A stretch of 36,612 nucleotides of DNA from Acidilobaceae archaeon. GTDB taxonomy: Archaea; Thermoproteota; Thermoprotei_A; Sulfolobales; Acidilobaceae. Positions 17,346-25,359 of this stretch are shown piece after piece; position 1 is the first letter of the stretch, and each line of letters opens with the position of its first letter. The notes under the pieces were generated by a model that ran no database searches, was not told the origin of the DNA, and saw only the letters and a list, made by a program, of their open reading frames with translations. The stretch covers positions 1 to 36,612 of the forward strand of contig JALWTO010000055.1 of the NCBI GenBank assembly GCA_027082825.1, given 5' to 3'. A program made the position numbers and the translations under genes.

Positions 17346-18554
17346 TCATCCTTCATTATTTTCCCTTCTGATACTTTTTTGTATACATAAAGCTAGTTCC
17401 GAATGGGGAGCCGATGTTCTTATTCCCATGGGATCGAAGTGTGTGCGAGATGCTCTAAAACCTTTGCCATTTAGACATTCTAAAAGCTCAGAAAGTTTGG
17501 GTAGTCGATCGGCAACTTTGGAAGCAATAGCTGGTACATATTGGTATACGTTCTTTTGCAAAGAAGCTTCTTCAATTAGAAGTTTTAAAAATTTTCTTAT
17601 TCTTTTTGACGTGTTTAAATACGAAAATTTGTTTTGGAAAAGCCTAATCATGTATTCGATGAATTCTATATCAACAAAATCACCTATCCAGAGAGGGCCA
17701 AGAAAAACTCCTTTGTCTCCTGTTGTGTCACACGAACTTGGTTCGGGTGCTAGAAAAGCTTTACCTGACCATCTACAGTAGACCATGTATCCTAAGTTTT
17801 CGTCGAGAAGTTTGGCAGCTTTTGATGCATTCCTTTCAACTAAAACATAAATCCTTATGTAATGGTCGGCGTAATAGGAAAGCAAAGGTTTAATAACCTT
17901 ATCATGCGCAGCAGCTATCCTTGCTAAATAACCTAGGAGGACTCTAACAGCAACCTCTTTTTTCTGAGGAACATCTGCAAGTTTAACCCAATATCTTTTC
18001 AGTGCTTTCCACTTCTTACTTCCTCCAAGGACAGCTAGATCAGTTGCAGTGACTGCGAGCAGACCCTTATGGCCTAGTAATGATAACGCTGCATCTGCAA
18101 AAGGTGCAGGACTTCCATAGGGATCTAAGTCTATAATAGATATAGGAGTAGGTCGTTCCCTGTGCAGGTAATGCATGAGGCTTGAAGCGTCCTTGTTAAA
18201 TATTTTGACCTTTCTTTCCACTCTATTCAGTTGGACATTTCTATTCATTAGTATCAAAGAAAGAGTATTCAAGTCATTTATTATAACCTCATCAACGTTC
18301 TCTAACTCCAGAGCATACCGAATACCTCTTATTCCAGTAGCTGAAAGGGGCTCTAAAATCTTAACTGGTCTGTGGGGGGCATAAAGATCTATATATGCTT
18401 GGATAGCGATAATTGATAAGTCTCTATTAAATTCCATTAAAGGATTATAGAATACTTTCAGTCTTGCAGGCTCAAACTTTCCATTGATGATGGCCTCTTC
18501 GGGATCAGTGATTAATATTAGCGCTTTACCCTCCTCCACTACAGCCTGCCTCAA
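17346..18554 (-). CDS. trm1: tRNA (guanine(26)-N2)-dimethyltransferase
   Basis: The protein has 402 residues. Features of Trm1 are NPLMEFNRDLSI near residue 35, the S-adenosylmethionine loop ILEPLSATGIRGIRYALE near 64-81, the catalytic motif DLDPYGSPAPFADAAL near 140, and TATDLAVLGG. The C-terminal domain typical of archaeal Trm1 follows (YYADHYIRIYVLVER). The enzyme methylates G26 of tRNA twice, which shapes the D-arm/anticodon-arm hinge. Its start overlaps THEP1 by 29 bases, the last step of an overlapping three-gene run. It is convergent with the dehydrogenase, leaving only a few bases between stops. Confidence 0.92.
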   Translation of the reverse strand: MRQAVVEEGKALILITDPEEAIINGKFEPARLKVFYNPLMEFNRDLSIIAIQAYIDLYAPHRPVKILEPLSATGIRGIRYALELENVDEVIINDLNTLSLILMNRNVQLNRVERKVKIFNKDASSLMHYLHRERPTPISIIDLDPYGSPAPFADAALSLLGHKGLLAVTATDLAVLGGSKKWKALKRYWVKLADVPQKKEVAVRVLLGYLARIAAAHDKVIKPLLSYYADHYIRIYVLVERNASKAAKLLDENLGYMVYCRWSGKAFLAPEPSSCDTTGDKGVFLGPLWIGDFVDIEFIEYMIRLFQNKFSYLNTSKRIRKFLKLLIEEASLQKNVYQYVPAIASKVADRLPKLSELLECLNGKGFRASRTHFDPMGIRTSAPHSELALCIQKSIRRENNEG

Positions 18555-19095
18555 CCGAAAGCCACCTTGCGTACTCCGAAGTTCTCGTTAGGATTTCTCT
18601 TCTATTATCAAACGTAACTTCAATTATTTTCAGATTACTAATTATTGAATATATTTCAGGATCTCTTCGTTGCAGTTCACGATGGAAGACTAAAAGCTTT
18701 ACCTTATTTACTTTCAATGCGTTTATTATAGCGTTACGCATCTCAGGAACTTTAAGTTCCATAGGACCTATCTCGTCGATTCCTATAATGTCCGAAAATT
18801 TAATAGCGCTAATGATGGCATTAACACCTATTCTCTTCACATCGTCAACTATTATTCCGTATCTTCCAACTTTATATGGAGATTGATAACTAGCCTTTGC
18901 CAGCCATCCCCGGGCATCTGTACTTAAGTCTACTATCAGGAAACCAACTCTTTTTCCAGAAATTCTAACTTCAGGAGCAGAAATACCCCCTACTTTACAT
19001 CCTAACTCTCTCAATTGATTAACTATCGTATTGAAGATGGTGCTTTTACCTACCCCTGGTCTCCCTGTTATCGCTAGCCCTATATGTCTCATCAA
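18526..19095 (-). CDS. THEP1-type nucleoside-triphosphatase
   Basis: The protein has 189 residues. Walker A is GRPGVGKST at 11-19. VGGISAPEVRISGKRVGFLIVDL and RYGIIVDDVKRIG follow. The Walker B region is IIGIDEIGPMEL, where DEIGPME is the THEP1 signature. Family members hydrolyse NTPs, and similarity to adenylate-kinase-like folds leaves the cellular role open. It overlaps the upstream HTH gene by 50 bases and the downstream trm1 by 29 bases, so all three are on one transcript. The conserved EIGPMEL motif makes the call firm. Confidence 0.9.
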   Translation of the reverse strand: MMRHIGLAITGRPGVGKSTIFNTIVNQLRELGCKVGGISAPEVRISGKRVGFLIVDLSTDARGWLAKASYQSPYKVGRYGIIVDDVKRIGVNAIISAIKFSDIIGIDEIGPMELKVPEMRNAIINALKVNKVKLLVFHRELQRRDPEIYSIISNLKIIEVTFDNRREILTRTSEYARWLSVEAGCSGGG

Positions 19096-20035
19096 GCTCC
19101 CTTTTTAGTAGATGGATCTCCTCTGTTTTAAAAACTCTGATATTATCTTCAGCTTCAAGCTCACTTTTGAGATTCTTATCTACAATAGCTATGGGTTCAG
19201 CCTTGGTCATTCTACTTAATCTAACTAAATTATCAGCTTTCCTTATTATCCTTTCAACACTTTCTCTTTTATGCTTTATTAGAAACATAAGTCTCTGATT
19301 ACCACTAGCAACCAGATCGGTAGCTGTCCTTTTCATATGGGCTATCTTATAGTTAAGGTTATTGAGGATCGATGCAATTTTAAGTTCTAGTTCGCTATCG
19401 AAATCCAGCTTGGGCTTTATGTCATTTTCATAAATTTTTCCGAAAGGATCTATAGGTTCTATTACATCATCTCCTAAAACCTCTACTAGCTTCTCTGCCT
19501 TATCTATCGTCGGGTCTGCTTCACCATGTTCGTACTCATAGACAAGTTTTCTCGAAACGTTAAGAATTAATGCTAGGTCCCCTAAACTATACCCTTTTTC
19601 GTTTCTGCGGTCCCTGAACACTTCCTTATTTATCTTAACTTTAAAGGAATCTTTGTGCTGATAAACATAGATTCCTGTGTCTTTGCCTCCTTTAAGAACT
19701 TTTTCTAGATCTTCGGGGGTTATCACTGGTATTTTTCTCTTCTCATAAATAACTCCGCTCATGAGCTTTTCTTTACCCTTCTTTTCTGCTATTATACTTG
19801 CTGGAACGTTGAAAATTCCTGCAAGGGATTTCAGTTCATTGATATCAACTTGAGAAATTTTTTCCAAATCAGAAATTACCTTAAAGAGCACAGATCTCCC
19901 GTCCTCAAGCTGAGCAATCATGTTTATACTTTGTCTTTCCAGCTTTTCAGGATAGTCTAGAACCTCTACTACTTTAGCGTTTCTATAGAGAATAGCCAAT
20001 ATTCTGTAATATAGTCTTCTAGTGTCTCTCTCCAT
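19046..20035 (-). CDS. Archaeal HTH transcriptional regulator with nuclease-like flanking regions (COG1395-like)
   Basis: Residue numbers are from a TTG at 20047; the ATG at 20035 is preferred because GGGGAG lies five bases upstream, giving 329 residues. A Cro/CI-type HTH sits at about 141-195 (RRNEKGYSLGDLALILNVS then KLVYEYEHGEADPT). The first 120 residues resemble a PD-(D/E)XK-like fold (GRSVLFKVISD; VPASIIAEKK) found in this archaeal regulator group, and the C-terminal part (LVASGNQRLMFLIKH) is of similar type. It is the first gene of the run with THEP1 and trm1. A minus-strand TATA-like CTTATAAAAA lies about 45 bases upstream. Its target genes are unknown. Confidence 0.8.
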   Translation of the reverse strand: MERDTRRLYYRILAILYRNAKVVEVLDYPEKLERQSINMIAQLEDGRSVLFKVISDLEKISQVDINELKSLAGIFNVPASIIAEKKGKEKLMSGVIYEKRKIPVITPEDLEKVLKGGKDTGIYVYQHKDSFKVKINKEVFRDRRNEKGYSLGDLALILNVSRKLVYEYEHGEADPTIDKAEKLVEVLGDDVIEPIDPFGKIYENDIKPKLDFDSELELKIASILNNLNYKIAHMKRTATDLVASGNQRLMFLIKHKRESVERIIRKADNLVRLSRMTKAEPIAIVDKNLKSELEAEDNIRVFKTEEIHLLKRELDETYRASDNRETRGR

Positions 20036-20076
20036 AGTTCTCCCCAAGACCTCATTAATAAATCGTTCTTATCTTA

Positions 20077-20159
20077 GTTTTTATAAGGTTAATCTAAGAG
20101 ACTTTTGTAAATTCTAGTAGTTTTCCGATAGAGAACTCTTATTTTAAGACTTATAAACT
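20077..20159. promoter_or_regulatory. Divergent promoter region, two TATA-like boxes
   Basis: CTTATAAAAAC on the minus strand (20078-20088) is placed about 45 bases before the HTH gene start. ACTTATAAACTTT on the plus strand (20149-20161) is about 90 bases before the phosphatase start. Both match archaeal TATA boxes. The two genes are divergent across about 210 bases, so the HTH protein could control either gene; that link is inference. Confidence 0.5.
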
Positions 20160-20245
20160 TTCTTCTATTTCGCTATAATCATTTCATAATTCATGAAAGA
20201 AATTGTAACATAGTAGCTCGAGTGAAGTAAACCTGGGGATTGTCT

Positions 20246-21166
20246 ATGGAATTAATGAACAGGCTTCCCTCATATGAAGATTACAAAACAGTGCTTGAGG
20301 AGGGGTTAGAACTTGTTAAAGAAGAAAGGGAGAAGGAAAGCTTAGGTAGAAAGGGAGGCGTTCATTTACTAGAAAATACTTCATTTAAATACGTTGTTAT
20401 AATAGGGGATATTCATGGAGACTTTAGAAGTTTATCAAAGATCTTCGAGGATAGTATTATCAAACTAATAAATAAAAAAGAGAATTATCTTTTTATTGCA
20501 TTAGGAGACTACATAGATCGAGGACCCGCTAAAGAGCAAGTGTTGACACTTTTTAATCTTCTCAGATTAAAAATTGAGGAGCCTCAGAAGGTCATATTAT
20601 TACGTGGGAATCACGAACCACCTGAAGGTCTAGAACCTTATCCTCATGACTATCCTTATGCTCTGACAAACATCTATGGCTACGAAAAAGGAAAAGAACT
20701 TTACGATCTTAGTAGAAGACTTTTCGATGAATTACCTTACGCTGTTATAATTAGAGGCATAGCTCTTCTTCTACACGGAGGACCTCCTACTAGGAATCTA
20801 GAGAGTCCCGAGGAGCTCTACTTAGGATATAATGAGTGGCCTCCAAGCATACATTTACTTGAAGAAATTCTCTGGAACGACCCTAGAGATAATATAGAGC
20901 TATGGGCTCCAAGTCCTAGAGGAGCAGGCAGACTTTGGGGATTGAAGGTTACAGAAAAAGTCGTCAATAAGCTTAAAGTAAAGTATATAATTAGAGGCCA
21001 CGAACCTGCACCTTATGGATATAAGGTTAATCATGAAGGAAAGGTTGTAACACTTTTCAGCAGATTGGGCGAGCCTTACTTTAATATCAAGGCATCTTAT
21101 ATCTTCTGTGACAATATTGAGAAGCTGAAAAAGGATCCTTTAGAATGTATTAGAAGCTTCAGCTAA
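20246..21166 (+). CDS. PPP-family serine/threonine protein phosphatase (metallophosphoesterase)
   Basis: The protein has 306 residues and the three metal motifs of PP1/PP2A-type phosphatases in order: GDIHGDF (about 54-60), GDYIDRGPAKE (about 90-100) and RGNHEPPEGLEP (about 124-135). RGHEPAPYG and HGG in the C-terminal half supply the remaining His ligands. Such enzymes remove phosphate from Ser/Thr of proteins using two metal ions. The ATG at 20246 follows GGGGA; a TTG at 20240 is in frame. Its last 27 bases overlap antisense with the convergent HTH gene. The N-terminal 45 residues are a charged helical extension. Confidence 0.88.
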   Translation: MELMNRLPSYEDYKTVLEEGLELVKEEREKESLGRKGGVHLLENTSFKYVVIIGDIHGDFRSLSKIFEDSIIKLINKKENYLFIALGDYIDRGPAKEQVLTLFNLLRLKIEEPQKVILLRGNHEPPEGLEPYPHDYPYALTNIYGYEKGKELYDLSRRLFDELPYAVIIRGIALLLHGGPPTRNLESPEELYLGYNEWPPSIHLLEEILWNDPRDNIELWAPSPRGAGRLWGLKVTEKVVNKLKVKYIIRGHEPAPYGYKVNHEGKVVTLFSRLGEPYFNIKASYIFCDNIEKLKKDPLECIRSFS

Positions 21167-21556
21167 CTCCTCTTTTCTGCTTGCCCTATTTACAAGGCTT
21201 CCTATGTTCTTACTTCTCCTGGGACAACCAAGTTCGTTAAGACAACAACAAATCTCGCAAACAGCATCTCTGTATACATTGATAGCTTCTTCTTTAAGTC
21301 CTCTATTCTCCAAAATAGCTCGGGCCACCTTCTTAACAATACCATACAGCCTTTTGTCATTGAGTATTTTATTTAGATAAATATTTCCTCTCTTGCCCTC
21401 TAAATAATTAGTTACCGCCGCAGGAGTCATACCTAGAAATTTAGCAGCCTCATATCTTGAAAGACCTAACTCCTTAACTAAGGCTATAACTATAGCGGCT
21501 CTTATAGAGGGTATTATGTTTATGGCTATTTCACAGGGCATAGCTATTGTAGGCAT
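21140..21556 (-). CDS. HTH regulator with C-terminal cysteine cluster
   Basis: This is an archaeal HTH protein (COG2522-like). MPCEIAINIIPSIRAAIVIAL leads into a helix-turn-helix (LSRYEAAKFLGMTPAAVTNYLEGKRG). The C-terminal part has CEICCCLNELGC, where four or five closely spaced Cys could bind a metal or Fe-S cluster. The start is either the ATG at 21556 or an ATG at 21541, which begins with the family's usual MPCEI and has AGGTGAT upstream. A minus-strand TATA box (TATAAATA, 21611-21618) lies between two perfect 9-base inverted arms, suggesting autoregulation. Its 3' end overlaps the phosphatase. The sensing role is inference. Confidence 0.82.
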   Translation of the reverse strand: MPTIAMPCEIAINIIPSIRAAIVIALVKELGLSRYEAAKFLGMTPAAVTNYLEGKRGNIYLNKILNDKRLYGIVKKVARAILENRGLKEEAINVYRDAVCEICCCLNELGCPRRSKNIGSLVNRASRKEELAEASNTF

Positions 21557-21588
21557 CACCTGTTACCCCACTTATTACCTATATCCCA

Positions 21589-21633
21589 AATTACATAAGT
21601 TAAGACAAAGTATTTATACGAAAGTATGTAATT
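21589..21633. promoter_or_regulatory. Inverted repeat around the HTH gene promoter
   Basis: AATTACATA (21589-21597) and TATGTAATT (21625-21633) are perfect inverted copies 27 bases apart. Between them lies the minus-strand TATA box TATAAATA (21611-21618) for the Cys-rich HTH gene. One arm would sit close to the transcription start and the other just upstream of the TATA/BRE area, as expected for an operator. The binding protein may be the HTH protein itself. Confidence 0.5.
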
Positions 21634-21821
21634 CACTTCAGCTCTTTATTTTTAAAGAAAATACGACAATCATTTTTATAAGTAGAATTCATTAAAATTT
21701 TAAAGAACTTCTGCTAAGTTTTTAAAGAGCAGTTTTCAAAAGGTGTTCTGGAGCAACTATTTTAATTAGAAGAGGTTTTAATGTTGCTCGTTCAAAGAAA
21801 AGTCAGAGAGGTGAGACAAGA

Positions 21822-22565
21822 ATGTCGGTAAGAAAGTATTATCACTTGGACTTAGGGCCAGATTTCCTAGAGGAGCTAAAGGAGACCCTTTCAGATATGG
21901 TAAAGCCTGTGGATTTAGAAGTTTTTGTTGGGCCTAACTGTGAAAGTTGTGAAGATACAATAACCCTAATGAAAACTATAGCTGATTCCTCACCTGAAGT
22001 CAAAGGAAGAAAGCTGATATCCTTGTCAATATATAGTAAGGAAAGAGAGGAAGATCTTAGAATATTCAAGGAAAAGGAGGTTGAAAGAATACCTACAGTG
22101 GGAGTTTTGGATGCAAGGATAATTAGATACACGGGCATTCCAGCAGAGGAAGAGATAAGGGGGCTTATAGAGACTATAATGAGGATTAGCGAAGGAGATT
22201 CTGGATTAGAGGAGGAAACTGGCAGAATTCTGGCTAGTCTTAAAGGAAAAGTTCATATAGAGACCGTGGTAACACCACAATGTCCCTATTGTCCCTATGC
22301 AGTACTTTTAGCTAACATGATGGCTTATGAGGCTTGGAAAAGAAACAATCCTGTTATAATATCAGATACTGTGGAGGCCTATGAAAACCCTGACATAGCA
22401 GATAAATATAACGTGATGAGCGTTCCTGCAATTGCGTTAAATGGCAGACTAGTCTTTGTGGGCGTTCCTTATGAAGAGGATTTCATCAATTACATAAAGG
22501 AGGCTGCAGAGGGCAGGGTAGCTGAGTTAAAGCTAAAGGAGTTTGGAGATAAGACCTCTATTTAG
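21822..22565 (+). CDS. pdo: Protein disulfide oxidoreductase, two-glutaredoxin-fold type
   Basis: The protein has 247 residues and two thioredoxin-like units. Unit 1 has CESC at 40-43 and the cis-proline segment RIPTVG near 89. Unit 2 has CPYC at 154-157 (VTPQCPYCPYA) and SVPAIALNG near 204. This pair is the hallmark of PDO proteins of hyperthermophiles, which form and isomerise disulfides of intracellular proteins. The ATG follows GAGGTGAG with about seven bases spacing. The upstream 265 bases contain AT-rich promoter-like boxes (TTTTTATAAGTAG at about 21673). The stop overlaps the stop of the convergent gene by a few bases. The N-terminal CESC is atypical but keeps both Cys. Confidence 0.92.
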   Translation: MSVRKYYHLDLGPDFLEELKETLSDMVKPVDLEVFVGPNCESCEDTITLMKTIADSSPEVKGRKLISLSIYSKEREEDLRIFKEKEVERIPTVGVLDARIIRYTGIPAEEEIRGLIETIMRISEGDSGLEEETGRILASLKGKVHIETVVTPQCPYCPYAVLLANMMAYEAWKRNNPVIISDTVEAYENPDIADKYNVMSVPAIALNGRLVFVGVPYEEDFINYIKEAAEGRVAELKLKEFGDKTSI

Positions 22566-23785
22566 TCTTTAAACCTTTCTTGCAAAAATTCCCTTGATTT
22601 TATCCTAACTTCTACACATCCCATCCAATGAGGCGGTAGAGGAATTTTTATCAAATCTCTTTCTACGAAGATTTCATGGTTACCTAGAGGATCGCACATC
22701 TCGGCGGACGTAATTCGATGTTTAAATCTAGTTTCGAAGAGCGTTCTTGTAGGAGTTGGATTCCAAACAAATATTTTTAGAGCATCTTCATTCAGCTCAC
22801 CCAAAATAGCTATAACTTCGCCTCTAGGACTTCCCACATATACTCGATCTTGAACCTCTAGAGGGCTTATGACAGTTTCAAGAAGAGCTCGTAGCGAAGA
22901 AATATACGTACCCGACCCCAATACTATTGGGTTTTTGGTTTCGAGGAGAACCTTTCCAGGCTCCATATATATCTTGAAACCCTTTGAAGAGGATAAATAG
23001 AAAGCTCCTTTAGGGCATGAAATAATTAGCAGGAATATGCGCCTAAATTCGATGAGATTGTCATCATTAATTCTCGCAGTTATCCATCCCCCTGGATGAA
23101 GGAGATGTATATAATAATCATAACAGTTCAGTTTCAGTTCTTTTTCGACGGCTCTGTTTAAATAAATGATGTTTTCATTAAGGTTAACTAAGAGATCAAA
23201 GTTTTCTGATGTGGCGAAAAGGTTCCTATGTACAAATAATCTACCTTTGTAATAAATTCTCAGAGGACCTATGTTCATACTCAAATTGTTCTTGGTGGAA
23301 AGCTTTGTACTGTTCGTCTCTGTGGGGCCCAGAGAGCTCCAAGGTTTTAAATTTGGTATGCCAATATATTGGTTATTAAATTTAAGTAGTCCTGGAAGAG
23401 GTTTTTCACAGGCTCTAGGAACCCTAGGAGACCAGTTTAAGGGCCAAAAGAAGAATTTTCCTGAATTTCTACCGGCATCCTTCTTAGAGGATGAGATTTT
23501 TATGTGAGGTTTCCTTAGCAGGGGTGTATAATCAAACAGAGGTTCCTTAGGTAGGACGGCGTATATTTTTCCGTCATTAACAACAACCTCTGTTAAGAGA
23601 TGTTCATCCGTTAATATCACAGGTCTTAGGTAGGCATTTTTAATCTTCCTATAGCCAAGCATGTTAAGTATTATTGAAACTCCTAAAAGTCTTCCTAGGA
23701 CATCACTTTTAACTACTTCTTCTTCATTTTCAGGTTTTAGCCATAAAAAAGGAGAGAACTTTTCGTAGCATTCTTTAGGGTTCAC
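22562..23785 (-). CDS. Unrecognised protein, 407 residues, possible carbohydrate-active beta-sandwich
   Basis: I do not recognise this protein as a whole. It has no signal peptide, membrane segment or Walker motif. The C-terminal part is beta-rich, with FVWNPTPTRTLFETRFKHRI...CDPLGNHEIFVERD...IPLPPHWMGCVEVRI, a pattern that recalls the C-terminal beta-sandwich of GH38-type mannosidases (NPT...v...D..G), but no catalytic domain is seen. The N-terminal 80 residues (ECYEKFSPFLWLKPENEEEV) look like a separate small domain. The GTG at 23785 follows GGAAGGTGA with six bases spacing; another GTG at 23794 overlaps that site. A small hairpin (23795-23807) covers the ribosome site. Confidence 0.75.
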   Translation of the reverse strand: MNPKECYEKFSPFLWLKPENEEEVVKSDVLGRLLGVSIILNMLGYRKIKNAYLRPVILTDEHLLTEVVVNDGKIYAVLPKEPLFDYTPLLRKPHIKISSSKKDAGRNSGKFFFWPLNWSPRVPRACEKPLPGLLKFNNQYIGIPNLKPWSSLGPTETNSTKLSTKNNLSMNIGPLRIYYKGRLFVHRNLFATSENFDLLVNLNENIIYLNRAVEKELKLNCYDYYIHLLHPGGWITARINDDNLIEFRRIFLLIISCPKGAFYLSSSKGFKIYMEPGKVLLETKNPIVLGSGTYISSLRALLETVISPLEVQDRVYVGSPRGEVIAILGELNEDALKIFVWNPTPTRTLFETRFKHRITSAEMCDPLGNHEIFVERDLIKIPLPPHWMGCVEVRIKSREFLQERFKD

Positions 23786-24232
23786 AGTTTTCACCTTCCG
23801 ATGGAAGATATATCTAACCTAAAAATTCTAGGGTAAGGCAGAGGATCGGACCGCGATAATTACCTCATCATTCTGGCTGGGGGCAAGTATCCTCCTCTCC
23901 CCTGCCTCCTCTACTTTAATAATTCCATACCTTTTATTTTTTGAAAAGAGAATCTTCCTCAAACACGATATCTTCGAACTACAAAATTAGGTTTATATTC
24001 CTCGTCCTTGAAGTTTTATAGGAGCGATGAGGAGTTACTCCCGAGTTGAGGCTTTTTGATGATAGAAACTTACCGTTCCCCGCCTACGGCTTTTTAAAGG
24101 TCTCCGTAGGTCGGCTCATCACGGTTTCCCCTGGCTCCCTCCCCGCCCACCTAGGAGCGGGTATCGGAAACCAGGGGTCACCAGTTAGACATATAAAGTG
24201 CTAGAGCTTATAAGTTTATAGGGTATATCCCT
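23786..24232. other. Intergenic stretch up to the TnpB-like gene
   Basis: Positions 23795-23807 form the hairpin CTTCC-GAT-GGAAG over the ribosome site of the 407-residue gene. Positions 23835-23915 are GC-richer (GGACCGCG; GGGGGCAAG; CTCCCCTGCCTCC) with no clear structure. From 24021 the structured 5' block of the TnpB-like element begins. TATA-like CTTATAAGTTTATA (24208-24220) lies just before the TnpB start and would give a leaderless mRNA. No gene is seen here. Confidence 0.5.
24021..24178 (+). ncRNA. Structured GC-rich block, possible RNA of the TnpB-like element
   Basis: Several perfect pairings can be drawn. GATGAG (24026-24031) pairs with CTCATC (24115-24120), enclosing a domain. GGAG/CTCC (24031-24034 with 24038-24041) forms a small hairpin, and CCTACGG/CCGTAGG (24083-24089 with 24104-24110) a larger one. 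GGTTTCC/GGAAACC (24123-24129 with 24166-24172) overlaps the alternative CCCCTGG/CCAGGGG (24128-24134 with 24171-24177). GCTCC/GGAGC and CCCGC/GCGGG lie within that last domain. The density of stems in an AT-rich genome favours a functional RNA or a DNA end structure. A left-end recognition structure is the main alternative. Confidence 0.5.
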
Positions 24233-25357
24233 ATGAATCAAGTTGAGTACATCACGTTAAGACTACCATTTCATGCTACTGGAGATGAGGCTAGGCTTAT
24301 CTACTGGACTACATGGCTATGTAAGATATGTGCTCATAGATTATTGAATAAGGTTATAATAAATCCATTACTTGCTAATTTATCACAGTACGATTTCATT
24401 AAGATGGGGAGAAAGTTATGCTACGACACCATCCCCAACCGTAGGTACATAGATGGAGTCTCAACACTAATACATGCATCTCTACAAAGTGCTAAAGCAT
24501 TAAGAGTAAATGTTACTAAGCTAGAGCTGAAGCCTTGGCTACTATTCCAGTCAGAGGCAGAGCCTTGGGCTAAAGGAAACCTAAATATACAGTTTAGGGA
24601 CTACGATATAGTCAAGATACTTGTTTTCGACAAGGATAAAACAAGTAGAAAAATTACAATAAAACCTGTCATACCTAAAGGCTACACTAAGCTAATTCAT
24701 ACACTAATAGATAGGGCTCTTAGGAAGGAAATCGGCTACCCCGCTAGGGTATATATAAGGGATTACGGTGATGAATTGGAACATCTTTACGGGGAGATAC
24801 AGGTTATGGTGAAGTATAGCTTCTACCTAGAGGTTATGAAGAGGTATGATGAGCCTAAAGGGGATAATATTGCTGGCGTGGACGTTAATGTTGATAGGCT
24901 TAACCTCGTTGTCATTAATAGGAGTGGAGATATAATCTGGAAGTACACAGCTAGATTCCCACAGGTAACGGCTAGAGGTTACCCTAGGAGAAAGGCTTGG
25001 AGTGTTATAGGGGAAGTCATACATAAAGTACTTGAGAACGCTTATTCCCACGGGACATCAGTTATAGCAGTAGAGAATCCAGACATTATTGGCTACCTTA
25101 GGTACTACTGGATAAGGAATGGTAATAGAAAGGCGGGGAACTATAACTACAAAGTGTCGATCTTCAGGAACAGCATTATAGAAAAGATAATATGGAAAGC
25201 ACCACTCTATGGATTAAGAGCAATACCCGTTAATCCAAAGGGAACCACACATTCAGAAGAGCATGAATACATCATGAAACGCTACGGCTTAGATAAGCAC
25301 ATAGCATCAGCATACCTCATAGCCCTAAAGGCAAGAAGAAGCCTACGAAGACCTTAA
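24233..25357 (+). CDS. tnpB: TnpB-like RuvC nuclease lacking a zinc ribbon
   Basis: The protein has 374 residues. The three RuvC motifs are visible: GVDVNVDRLNLVVINRSG with D217, TSVIAVENPDIIG with E281, and GLDKHIASAYLIAL with D354. TnpB proteins are RNA-guided DNA endonucleases encoded in IS200/IS605-type elements. The CxxC...CxxC zinc ribbon normally found between motifs II and III is absent; that segment reads VNPKGTTHSEEHEYIMKRYG with no Cys. The N-terminal 200 residues would be the WED/REC-type region. The ATG at 24233 lies some 25 bases after a TATA-like box, so the mRNA is probably leaderless. It is likely still an active nuclease, but DNA-cleavage ability is inferred from the triad only. 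Confidence 0.82.
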   Translation: MNQVEYITLRLPFHATGDEARLIYWTTWLCKICAHRLLNKVIINPLLANLSQYDFIKMGRKLCYDTIPNRRYIDGVSTLIHASLQSAKALRVNVTKLELKPWLLFQSEAEPWAKGNLNIQFRDYDIVKILVFDKDKTSRKITIKPVIPKGYTKLIHTLIDRALRKEIGYPARVYIRDYGDELEHLYGEIQVMVKYSFYLEVMKRYDEPKGDNIAGVDVNVDRLNLVVINRSGDIIWKYTARFPQVTARGYPRRKAWSVIGEVIHKVLENAYSHGTSVIAVENPDIIGYLRYYWIRNGNRKAGNYNYKVSIFRNSIIEKIIWKAPLYGLRAIPVNPKGTTHSEEHEYIMKRYGLDKHIASAYLIALKARRSLRRP

Positions 25358-25359
25358 AG

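Noticed and set aside
23855-23875. Box C-like ATGATGA on the minus strand (23871-23865) as a C/D small RNA
   Set aside because: No D or D' box at a suitable distance and no TATA box at the expected place.
24028-24096. Tiny peptides readable in the structured block before tnpB (ATG at 24028 and ATG at 24061)
   Set aside because: They stop after 10-12 codons with no ribosome site; the stems explain the sequence better.
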